Shown: one piece after another, positions 24,233-31,869 of the stretch
How the letters are laid out: every line of letters begins with the position of its first letter
Numbering within the stretch: the first letter of the stretch is position 1
Source: Bog-473 sp963834405
Lineage (GTDB): Bacteria > Actinomycetota > Acidimicrobiia > Acidimicrobiales > RAAP-2
DNA: 64,000 nt
Direction: 5' to 3'
Assembly (NCBI GenBank): GCA_963834405.1
Contig: CAWIBX010000007.1
Location: forward strand, 558,001-622,000
Program-made: the position numbers and the translations under genes
The notes under the pieces: generated by a model
The model's database searches: none
The model's input: only the letters and a program-made list of their open reading frames with translations
What the model was told of the DNA's origin: nothing

Positions 24233-25219
24233 GTGCTGAGAATCGGCATCCTGGGCGCCGCCCGGATCGCCCCCGTCGCGCTGGTGAAGCCGGCGAACCG
24301 CACCGGCCGCGCCGTGGTGGTGGCGGTGGCTGCCCGCGACCGCTCTAAGGCAGAGGACTTCGCCCACAAGCACCACATCCCGCGCGTGCTCGACTCCTAC
24401 GAGGACGTCGTCAACGACCCCGACCTCGATGCCATCTACAACCCCCTCCCCAACGGCCTGCACGGCCGCTGGACGATCGCCGCGCTCGAGGCGGGGAAGC
24501 ACGTCCTGTGCGAGAAGCCCTTCACCGCCAACGCCGACGAGGCCCGCGCCGTGGCGGGGGCGGCCAACGCGCACCCGGGCCTCGTGGTGATGGAGGCCTT
24601 CCACTACCAGTACCACCCCTTGGCCAAGCGCCTCGTCGAGATCGTGCGGTCGGGCGAGCTCGGCAACGTCCAGAAGATCGACATGGCCTTCTCGGCACCG
24701 CTGTGGAAGAAGGGGGACATCCGCTACCAGCTCGCCCTGGCCGGCGGCGCCACCATGGACATGGGGTGCTACCCGGTGAGCCTCCTGCGCCTGCTGGCCC
24801 CGGGCCCGCGGGTGATCAGCGCCGAGGCCAAGCTCTCCTCCCCCGGGGTGGACCGCGCCATGGATGCCCATTTCTCGCTCCCCGACGGGGGGAGCGCCCA
24901 CATCGGGTGTTCCATGTTCTCCTCCTCCCTGCTGCGCATCCATGCAGAGATAACGGGTGACGGGGGCAAACTCTCCGTCTTCAACCCCTTCAGCCCCCAG
25001 TTCTGGCACCGGATGAAGGTCACCACCCCCTCGGGGACCCGAAAGGAGCGTTTCAGCAGGCGGGCGACCTACGACTACCAGCTGGAGGCCTTCGCCTCGG
25101 CCGTGGAGGACGGGGCCTCCTTCCCCACCACGGCGGCGGACGCCATCCGTACGATGGAGCTCATCGACTCCATCTACACGGCCGCCGGCCTGCCCCTCCG
25201 CCAGCCCACCCCGGCCTGA
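24233..25219 (+). CDS. Gfo/Idh/MocA-family NAD(P)-dependent oxidoreductase
   Basis: A 328-aa enzyme. Rossmann start RIGILGAARIAP (3-14), the conserved EKPF (94-97) whose Lys acts in catalysis, then a C-terminal alpha/beta domain. GGATMDMGCYPVSLLRLL carries the second conserved motif (D.GCY). The family oxidises or isomerises sugars and related polyols. The GTG at 24233 begins directly with the Rossmann strand. It is divergent from the acyltransferase-3 gene (59-bp gap) and 13 bp ahead of tldD; the substrate is not indicated. Confidence 0.88.
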   Translation: MLRIGILGAARIAPVALVKPANRTGRAVVVAVAARDRSKAEDFAHKHHIPRVLDSYEDVVNDPDLDAIYNPLPNGLHGRWTIAALEAGKHVLCEKPFTANADEARAVAGAANAHPGLVVMEAFHYQYHPLAKRLVEIVRSGELGNVQKIDMAFSAPLWKKGDIRYQLALAGGATMDMGCYPVSLLRLLAPGPRVISAEAKLSSPGVDRAMDAHFSLPDGGSAHIGCSMFSSSLLRIHAEITGDGGKLSVFNPFSPQFWHRMKVTTPSGTRKERFSRRATYDYQLEAFASAVEDGASFPTTAADAIRTMELIDSIYTAAGLPLRQPTPA

Positions 25220-25232
25220 TGCCCCCCGCCTG

Positions 25233-26726
25233 ATGCCTCTCGCCGCCGACGACCTCTCCGCACTGGCCGACGCCGCCCTCGGTGCCGCGGCCGGGTGCCA
25301 GGCGGCCGAACTGCGCGTCGAGAACATCCGCAGCCAGATGGTCCGCCTGCACGACGCCCAGCCCGAGACCACCGCCGACGACACCGACTTCGGCATGGGC
25401 GTGCGGGTCGTGGTGGACGGTGCGGTCGGGTTCGCCGCCACCATCGACGTGCGTCCGGATGAGGCCGCCGCCCTGGTCCGCCGGGCCATGGACATGGCGA
25501 GGGTCACCGGCCGCGCCGGAGGCGGCCGCGTCGAGCTCGCGCCCGAGCCCTCGCACGGCGACGTGGTCTGGTCGAGCGCGTTCGAGTTCGATGCCACCAC
25601 CGTGCCCGCGGCCGACAAGATTGCGCTGCTCGCCGAGTGGAGCAACCGGCTGCACGCGCACCCCGTCGTCTCCCACAGCAGCGCCTCGCTGCTCGCGGTG
25701 TCGGAGCAGACCTACCTGGCGGACCTGAACGGGACGAGGGCGACCCAGCACCGCGTGCGCCTGCAGTGCCAGCTGGAGGCGCTCGCCGTCTCCGAGAGCG
25801 GTTTCGAGACGATGCGCACCCTGGCCCCGCCGGTCGGCCGGGGCTGGGAGTGGCTGACCGGTCCGGCCGCCGGCGACGGGTGGGACTGGGACGGGGAGCT
25901 CGAGCGCATCCCCGGGCTCCTGGCCGAGAAGCTGGCCGCGCCCTCGGTGAACGCCGGGACCTACGACCTCGTGATCGCCCCGTCCAACCTCTGGCTGACG
26001 ATCCACGAGTCCATCGGGCACGCCACCGAGCTCGACCGCGCCGTGGGGTACGAGGCGGCCTACGCCGGCACGTCGTTCGCCACCTTCGACAAGCTGGGCG
26101 TCCTGCGCTACGGGTCACCCGTCATGCATGTCACCGGCGACCGCACCGTCGAGCACGGGCTCGCCACCGTGGCCATTGACGACGAGGGCGTCGAGGGACA
26201 GTCCTTCGACTTGGTGCGCGACGGCGTGCTCGCCGGCTACCAACTCGATCGCGCCATCGCGGCGTCCATGGGCTTCGAGCGCTCCAACGGGTGCGCCTTC
26301 GCCGACTCGCCCATGCACGTGCCCATTCAGCGCATGGCCAACGTGTCGCTGGCCCACTCCGGCGAGGACGGGCCCAGCACCGACGACCTGATCGCCGGGG
26401 TCGACCGCGGCATCTACATCATGGGCGACAAGTCGTGGTCGATCGACATGCAGCGCTACAACTTCCAGTTCACCGGCCAGCGCTTCTACCGGATTGAGGG
26501 CGGGAAGCTCGCCGGGCAGCTCAAGGACGTGGCCTACCAGGCGACCACGACAGACTTCTGGGGCGCAATGGAGGCGGTGGGCGGGACGTCCACCTGGGTC
26601 CTCGGCGGCGCCTTCAACTGCGGCAAGGGCCAGCCCGGCCAGGTGGCCCCGGTCTCGCACGGGTGTCCCTCGGTTCTCGTCCGCGGCGTCCGGGTGCTCA
26701 ACACCCGCGAGGAGTCCGGCCGGTGA
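25233..26726 (+). CDS. tldD: TldD-family metalloprotease subunit
   Basis: A 497-aa protein. It carries the TldD zinc motif HExxxH (HESIGH, 258-263) and the downstream Cys in GGAFNCGKGQPGQ that completes the site. TldD pairs with TldE to form a heterodimeric peptidase that degrades unfolded peptides entering a narrow channel and matures some ribosomally made peptides. The adjacent tldE-like gene begins 13 bp after its stop. No modified-peptide precursor or maturation gene is seen nearby, so a general proteolytic role is more likely. Confidence 0.9.
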   Translation: MPLAADDLSALADAALGAAAGCQAAELRVENIRSQMVRLHDAQPETTADDTDFGMGVRVVVDGAVGFAATIDVRPDEAAALVRRAMDMARVTGRAGGGRVELAPEPSHGDVVWSSAFEFDATTVPAADKIALLAEWSNRLHAHPVVSHSSASLLAVSEQTYLADLNGTRATQHRVRLQCQLEALAVSESGFETMRTLAPPVGRGWEWLTGPAAGDGWDWDGELERIPGLLAEKLAAPSVNAGTYDLVIAPSNLWLTIHESIGHATELDRAVGYEAAYAGTSFATFDKLGVLRYGSPVMHVTGDRTVEHGLATVAIDDEGVEGQSFDLVRDGVLAGYQLDRAIAASMGFERSNGCAFADSPMHVPIQRMANVSLAHSGEDGPSTDDLIAGVDRGIYIMGDKSWSIDMQRYNFQFTGQRFYRIEGGKLAGQLKDVAYQATTTDFWGAMEAVGGTSTWVLGGAFNCGKGQPGQVAPVSHGCPSVLVRGVRVLNTREESGR

Positions 26727-26739
26727 CCGGGACGCAGGC

Positions 26740-28125
26740 GTGATCCCGGCACAGGAGCTGGTCGAGCACGGCCTCACGACCGCCGACTTCATCGGCGCCG
26801 ACGGCTGTGTCGTCCTCGTCGAGGAGGCCAGCCACGCCGACGTGCGCTTCGCCCTCAACACCACCACCACCAACGGCGTGCACCGGTCGCGCACGGTCAG
26901 CGTCGTCGCGATCGCCGGGACGTCAGTCGGCACCGCCACCCGCTCGGGTGTTGTCGGCATGGAAGGTGTCGAGGAGATGCTGGCGGCGGCGATTGCGGAC
27001 GCCCGGGCCGCCCCGGCCGCCGAAGACGCGTTTATCCTGGTCAAAGGCGGTTCTGACCCCGCCCACCCGTTCGACGGCGCACCCGCGGAGACCGATGCGT
27101 CGGTGCTCGACGACGTGCTGTCAGCGCTCTCCGGCGCGTTCGAGCGCGCCCGGGCGCGGGACGTCGTGCTGGCGGGTTTCGCGGAACAGGACGTCGCAAC
27201 GCTGTATCTCGGGACGTCGACCGGGCTGCGCCGGGCGCACGTACAGCCGACAGGCGCCGTGAACCTGGTCGGTCGGACGGCGGACGGGACCGGGTCGGCC
27301 TGGGTCGCCGAACCCACCATCGCACCGTCGCTGCGCGCGATGGAGGACCAGCTCATGCGCCGCCTGGACTGGGGCCGCAAAACGGTGTCGCTCGAGGCCG
27401 GACGCTACGAGGTCATCCTCCCTCCTTCGGGTGTGGGCGACATGATGGCCACGCTCGCCTTCTATGGCATGGGCGGCCAGAACGCAGAGGACGGCCGGAC
27501 CGTGTTCTCCAAGGAGGGCGGTGGCACCCGCGTGGGCGAGACGGTCAGCGCGCTCCCCTTCACGCTGTACGGCGATCCCGCCGAGCCCGGCATCGAATGC
27601 ATCCCCTTCGTGGCGACGGGGGCGTCGGGATCGGAGGTCTCGGTCTTCGACAACGGCCTCCCGCTCGCTCGCACCGACTGGATCCGCGACGGCGCGCTGG
27701 CGCACCTGCGCTACCACCGGGCCGGCGCCGCCAAGTACGGCGTGGAGGTGGCGCCGTTCGTGGACAACCTGGTGCTGCGGTGCGGCCAACACGACGGCGG
27801 GTCGGTCGACGACATGGTCGCCCGCACCGAGCGGGGTCTCCTCCTCACCTGCCTGTGGTACATCCGCCAGGTCGACCCGGCCACGGCGCTCGAGACCGGC
27901 CTCACGCGCGACGGCGTCTACCTGATTGAGAACGGGGCCGTGGTCGCGGCGGCCAACAACTTCCGCTTCAACGAGAGCCCGGTGGACCTGCTCGCCCGCG
28001 CCACCGAGGTCGGGACCCCGGTCCGCACCCTCGGCCGCGAGTTCGGCGAGTACATGAACCGCACCATCATGCCGGCGCTGCGGATTCCCGACTTCAACAT
28101 GAGTTCGGTCAGCCAGGCCAGCTGA
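26740..28125 (+). CDS. TldE/PmbA-family protein
   Basis: A 461-aa partner of TldD. It has the PmbA/TldD fold with ILPPSGVGDMMATLAFYGMGG, DWGRKTVSLEAGRYEVIL and a C-terminal LYLIENG/NNFRFNESPVDLL region, but lacks HExxxH, as expected for the non-catalytic subunit. The GTG at 26740 is chosen because it is the first start after the tldD stop that leaves an intact N-terminus; the frame is open further upstream but only as an antisense-like shadow over tldD. Convergent with the small frameshifted gene at 28189. Confidence 0.88.
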   Translation: MIPAQELVEHGLTTADFIGADGCVVLVEEASHADVRFALNTTTTNGVHRSRTVSVVAIAGTSVGTATRSGVVGMEGVEEMLAAAIADARAAPAAEDAFILVKGGSDPAHPFDGAPAETDASVLDDVLSALSGAFERARARDVVLAGFAEQDVATLYLGTSTGLRRAHVQPTGAVNLVGRTADGTGSAWVAEPTIAPSLRAMEDQLMRRLDWGRKTVSLEAGRYEVILPPSGVGDMMATLAFYGMGGQNAEDGRTVFSKEGGGTRVGETVSALPFTLYGDPAEPGIECIPFVATGASGSEVSVFDNGLPLARTDWIRDGALAHLRYHRAGAAKYGVEVAPFVDNLVLRCGQHDGGSVDDMVARTERGLLLTCLWYIRQVDPATALETGLTRDGVYLIENGAVVAAANNFRFNESPVDLLARATEVGTPVRTLGREFGEYMNRTIMPALRIPDFNMSSVSQAS

Positions 28126-28158
28126 GCCGGCTGACGCCGCCCACTCCCCTATCGGGGA

Positions 28159-28173
28159 CCGCCCTTCGGGCGG
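28159..28173. terminator. Hairpin between convergent genes
   Basis: CCGCCC-TTC-GGGCGG, a 6-bp stem with a 3-nt loop, 34 bp after the tldE stop. No T-run follows. It may terminate either convergent gene. Confidence 0.45.
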
Positions 28174-28188
28174 ACCCGGCGCGGGTCG

Positions 28189-28467
28189 TCAGAATGCGGC
28201 GCCGTCGTAGAACTCAATCCGGGGGGGCGCCGACCACCTTCGCCTGCTTCATGGCCTCCGGCCGCGACGGGTCCTCTGCGAACGCGTGCGCCTCCTTGAG
28301 GGACGGCCAGGTCGTGAGCACGAGCACCTCGTTGGGGTTGCCGTCGGCCTGCAGGACCTTCTCGCCCGCGCAGGCGTGCTGCTTGCGGATCGTGACGTGC
28401 TCATCGAACGCGATCTTCCACTGTCGAAGTCCTCCACGGTGTGCCGGACCGCCACGGTTGCTGCCAT
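28189..28467 (-). pseudogene. Small cyclase/monooxygenase-like gene with two compensating frameshifts
   Basis: The natural protein would be 92 aa. The ATG at 28467 (MAATVAVRHTVEDFD) has AAGGGAGGG upstream and an own promoter. After VEDFD the frame shifts (one base missing near 28420) into WKIAFDEHVTIRKQHACAGE...EVLVLTTWPSLKEAHAFA, then shifts back at a run of seven C/G near 28225-28231 to end GAPRIEFYDGAAF. The distance from ATG to stop is 279 bp, a multiple of three, so the two changes cancel. Antibiotic-biosynthesis-monooxygenase-like or cyclase-like fold is a guess from pattern. Either a recent pseudogene or sequence errors. Confidence 0.6.
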
Positions 28468-28500
28468 TGCTGGCCCTCCCTTGGTATTCCACGTGGAGTC

Positions 28501-28529
28501 GAGTTACTTGACCTCAGGTGAGAAGTCAA
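28501..28529 (-). promoter_or_regulatory. Sigma-70-type promoter for the small frameshifted gene
   Basis: On the minus strand TTGACT (28524-28529), a 17-bp spacer and TAACTC (28501-28506). It would give a leader of about 27 nt containing the AAGGGAGGG ribosome site before the ATG at 28467. A TCCACGTGGA palindrome (28488-28497) lies at the expected start point. Confidence 0.6.
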
Positions 28530-28568
28530 GAGAGGTCACGGGACCAAGGAACGAGGCCGGCGGGTCCC

Positions 28569-29642
28569 CTACGGCGTGTTCCCGGTCGTGCCCGTGTTCC
28601 CGCCGCCGGTGTTCCCGAAGATCCCCGTGTTGTTGTTCGTGTTGTTGTGGAAGGCGTTTTGAGCGACCGACTGGCCCACGTAAAGCACGGAGCCCCAGAC
28701 GATGGCGAAGATCATCCACCCGCGCGCCGCCCCTTCCACCATCAGCATCCCCCATGGCGGAAGCTCCTCGCCGCCGGCGAAGGACAACCGCTCCCGGGAG
28801 CTGGGCGGCGGCATGGGCGGCGGCCAGACGGGAGGACCGGCCTCGCCGCCTTGGCCCGGCCGGGCCGGTGGCGCCGCAGACGGCTCTGCGGGCTCTGCGG
28901 GGCCCGTCCCCGACGGGTACGCGAAGGGCTCGCCCGGGCCGGGAGCAGCGGGAGGAGCCGCCGGCGGTGCGACCGGGCCCGGCTGCGGGAACGGTGGCGC
29001 CGGCGCGGACGGAGGGAACGCCGGCGGTTGCGGGCTCGCCGGGAGGGCGGCGCGGTCGCCAAACATCCCCCACGGGTATTCCGACGTCAGCAGGAGAAAG
29101 TACGTCGACAAGCGGACGTCGTACCGCAGCAGCGCGGAATAGCAGACGTAGAACGTCGGCGGCATGGTGCCCCGGAACAGGATGACGAACCACATCACGA
29201 TGAGCAGCGGGACGGTGAGGCCGTAACGCACGAGCTGGGCGAAGACACTGGCGGGGATCACCAGGATGATGCGGAAGAACACCGCCACCCGGTTCAAGCG
29301 GCCCGGCGCCGGGAAGAAGGGACGAATCGGGTAGTCGACGTCCTCGAACGTGAAAGGGGGGTAGCGGTCCGTGAGCAGGAACAGGTACGCGTCGACCCGA
29401 GCCGTCCAGCGCAGGACGTCGCTGATGAACCCGTGCGCCCACGACGGGAGCCGCCCCATGAAGAGCGCCGCGAACCACCCGATGACGACGACGACGAACA
29501 CGGCGATGTAGAGGAAGACCAGCACGATGAACTGCGGAATGGCCAAGAAGATTCGGAACACCACCGTGAGCCGCCGTTGCGGGGCGGTTCCCGCGAACCA
29601 CATGTCCATGCGCCGTGATGGCATGGCCATTGCTGCGTCCAT
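28569..29642 (-). CDS. DUF4389-domain membrane protein with Pro-rich linker
   Basis: A 357-aa protein. Two similar membrane units, each a TM pair plus a conserved RYPPF/YPWG segment (LTVVFRIFLAIPQFIVLV ... LTDRYPPFTFEDVDYPI and VAVFFRIILVIPASVFA ... LTSEYPWGMF), match DUF4389. A Pro/Ala-rich linker (about 215-285) follows, then one more TM and an Asn/Gly/Thr-rich tail (HNNTNNNTG...). The ATG at 29642 has GAGGAG upstream. Function of the family is not known. The tail repeats of GNTG/NNT look unstructured. Confidence 0.8.
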   Translation of the reverse strand: MDAAMAMPSRRMDMWFAGTAPQRRLTVVFRIFLAIPQFIVLVFLYIAVFVVVVIGWFAALFMGRLPSWAHGFISDVLRWTARVDAYLFLLTDRYPPFTFEDVDYPIRPFFPAPGRLNRVAVFFRIILVIPASVFAQLVRYGLTVPLLIVMWFVILFRGTMPPTFYVCYSALLRYDVRLSTYFLLLTSEYPWGMFGDRAALPASPQPPAFPPSAPAPPFPQPGPVAPPAAPPAAPGPGEPFAYPSGTGPAEPAEPSAAPPARPGQGGEAGPPVWPPPMPPPSSRERLSFAGGEELPPWGMLMVEGAARGWMIFAIVWGSVLYVGQSVAQNAFHNNTNNNTGIFGNTGGGNTGTTGNTP

Positions 29643-29688
29643 CGTCTCCTCTTTCTGGTGCCGGGGCCCTGACGGCCCGCCGAGCAGG

Positions 29689-30519
29689 CTAGGGCACCTC
29701 GCTCGCGGACGTCGGGATCCCGGCCCCACCGCGCCGGCGGGCTTCTATCAGGAATCGCTGCGCGTGTGACACGAACAATCCCTGACGCGCGATCACCGCG
29801 TGCAGCTCGCGCAGCCGGTGCTCGTACTTCTCCGGGGTGAACCCCGGAACGGTCCAATGCACCTTGCGCAGGAAGTGGACGACGGCTGCGATGTCGAAGA
29901 ACTCCACGCGGAGCGTGCACCGGCGCAGGTCTGCGACCTCCAGGCCGGCAGCCTCCGCCGCTGTCGCCGCCCGCTCCGGACTGCGGGCGTCGCCCACCGG
30001 TTGCGGGCCCATCATGAAGTCGGTCAGCTCGCGGTTGGAGCCCGCCCCGATCTGCTGTGAGAGGTACGACCCACCGGGCCGGAGTACACGGGCGATCTCG
30101 TCCCACAGCACGACGACGGGATGCCGGCTGGTGACCAGGTCGAACGACGCGTCCTGGAACGGGAGGGCGGGGGCGTCGGCACACGCCACGACGAGGCCTC
30201 CGCGGGCGTGCAGCCGATCCCGGGCGACGGCGATGTTGGGCGGCCAGGACTCGGTCGCGACGAGGAGTTCCGGCCAGCGCGGCGCGGTGGCGAGCACCTC
30301 GCCGCCACCGGTCTCTATGTCGAGCGCCGCCGAGACCGCCGCCAGGCGCCGCCCCATGAGGCGCGCGTAGCCCCACGGCGGACGTTCTTCCGTGGCCCGG
30401 CCTTCGAACCACGAGAAGTCCCATCCCTCGAGCGGGACGGCGGCCCCCTCCGACACCAGCTCCTCGAACGTCGCCCTCCGATCGTCTTCGCCGTTCGGCA
30501 CGACATGGCTGCTCGTCAC
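29689..30519 (-). CDS. Class I SAM-dependent methyltransferase
   Basis: A 276-aa enzyme. After an N-terminal helical cap (TFEELVSEGAAVPLEGWDF), motif I appears as ALDIETGGGE (65-74), with DAPALPFQDASFDLV near 110-125 and EIARVLRPGGSYLSQ near 137-151 typical of this superfamily. The GTG at 30519 is 7 nt after TAGTCT and there is no Shine-Dalgarno, so a leaderless start is likely. The gene precedes the DUF4389 gene by 46 bp on the same strand. Its acceptor is unknown. Confidence 0.85.
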   Translation of the reverse strand: MTSSHVVPNGEDDRRATFEELVSEGAAVPLEGWDFSWFEGRATEERPPWGYARLMGRRLAAVSAALDIETGGGEVLATAPRWPELLVATESWPPNIAVARDRLHARGGLVVACADAPALPFQDASFDLVTSRHPVVVLWDEIARVLRPGGSYLSQQIGAGSNRELTDFMMGPQPVGDARSPERAATAAEAAGLEVADLRRCTLRVEFFDIAAVVHFLRKVHWTVPGFTPEKYEHRLRELHAVIARQGLFVSHAQRFLIEARRRGGAGIPTSASEVP

Positions 30520-30526
30520 TCCGCCG

Positions 30527-30532
30527 AGACTA
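30527..30532 (-). promoter_or_regulatory. -10-like hexamer for the methyltransferase
   Basis: TAGTCT on the minus strand, 7 nt before the GTG at 30519. Suggests a leaderless transcript. Confidence 0.45.
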
Positions 30533-30679
30533 GAGAGATCCGGTGCGGAGCGTTCAGAACCCCCGCAGTTCCCAGGGCGGACGAACCCTGGAGTATGAAG
30601 CCCAACGCGATCCAGGCGCTCGAGAATACGTGAGGCGGCGGACGTCGAGCGTCTGCGCCCTGCGGTGCCATGGAAGTGG

Positions 30680-31813
30680 TCAAAGACTGCGATACACGGC
30701 ATCTATGAGCGCACGGTTGCGCGTGCTCTGCCATCGCGGAATGACATGGTTCATCGCGTAACCGAATGCAATCCCCGCATCCGGATCGGCGAAACCCACG
30801 GCACCACCGGTGCCGAAGTGACCGAAGGCACGGGGATTGGGGCCGAAGGCACGTCGGGGGGAAGTGGGCGTGAAACCCAGGCCGAAGGTCACGTCCTCAT
30901 GGAGGATCGGACAGTATCCCTGGGACTGCGGCGAAGTGGCTTCCACCAACAGCTCGGTGGCGAGCAGCCGGCCCGGTGCCAGTAGCGCGGCGTACAGTCC
31001 GGCAATCCCCGCCGCGGTGCCGTGCCCGTTGGTCGAAGGCACTTCGGCGCTGCGCCACTCGGGAGTGTTCACGACTCCCATGGACGAATAGCCCGGCGGG
31101 TTGAAGTAGCTCAGCATCTCCATGCGCTGGTCCCCCGCCAAGGCGCCGAAGTCGATCGTCTCGGGCGGTCCGGGTGACTCGAAGATCACAGTGGCACAGC
31201 GGCTCCATGCCCTTGCGGGTGCGCCGATGTGCACGTCCGCGCCCAGTGCACCGGCGAGCTCTTCGAGCTGCCTCCGGCAGGATGCGCCGCCGACCCGCCG
31301 GACGACCTCCCCCACGAGGTGGCCGTAGGTGTTGGTGTGGTACGCATGGCGCGTCCCGGGTTCCCACCAGGGATCCATGGCGGCGAGCGCCCCGGCCATG
31401 GCTTCCCAGTTCCACAGGTCCTCGTTCGTCAGCGTCGCGCGGACCGCCGGCACCCCCGCCCGGTGGCAGAGCGCGTGACGGAGCGTCGCCGCTCCCTTTC
31501 CGCCGCGGGCGAACTCCGGCCACACCGCGGCGATCGGGTCGTCAAGATCTAACCGGCCCGCGTCGACCAGCCGCAGCGCCAGCAACGCGAGGAAGGCCTT
31601 GCCCACTGAGTAGAAGTTGACCAGAGTGTCCGTTCGCCACGGCACCGCGCGATCGCGATCGGCCCAACCTCCGGCCAGGTCCACCACTGTCACACCGTCG
31701 GCGACGACGCACACTCCGGCTCCCACTTCGCCGCGCTCCGCGAAGTTGCCGACGAATTGATCTCTGACCTCGCGGAAGCGGGAATCACAGGACCCGCTGA
31801 CGGCGACGTTCAT
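30680..31813 (-). CDS. Beta-lactamase-family serine hydrolase (class C-like esterase)
   Basis: A 377-aa hydrolase of the penicillin-binding-protein-like class. It has the nucleophile motif SxxK as YSVGKAFL (Ser69, Lys72), a YHTNTYGHL segment at the position of the YxN motif, and FGHFGTGG in place of the KTG box. Family members include EstB-type esterases and D-aminopeptidases; true beta-lactamase activity is unlikely. The ATG at 31813 (MNVAVSG) begins the protein; a longer reading to 31849 only adds a short Arg/Gln-rich stretch. No signal peptide is seen, so it is probably cytoplasmic. Confidence 0.85.
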   Translation of the reverse strand: MNVAVSGSCDSRFREVRDQFVGNFAERGEVGAGVCVVADGVTVVDLAGGWADRDRAVPWRTDTLVNFYSVGKAFLALLALRLVDAGRLDLDDPIAAVWPEFARGGKGAATLRHALCHRAGVPAVRATLTNEDLWNWEAMAGALAAMDPWWEPGTRHAYHTNTYGHLVGEVVRRVGGASCRRQLEELAGALGADVHIGAPARAWSRCATVIFESPGPPETIDFGALAGDQRMEMLSYFNPPGYSSMGVVNTPEWRSAEVPSTNGHGTAAGIAGLYAALLAPGRLLATELLVEATSPQSQGYCPILHEDVTFGLGFTPTSPRRAFGPNPRAFGHFGTGGAVGFADPDAGIAFGYAMNHVIPRWQSTRNRALIDAVYRSL

Positions 31814-31869
31814 GGCACGACTCTGACCCGCCCGACGCGGCGGCTGCAATTGTGACGCTGCGCAGGCCG

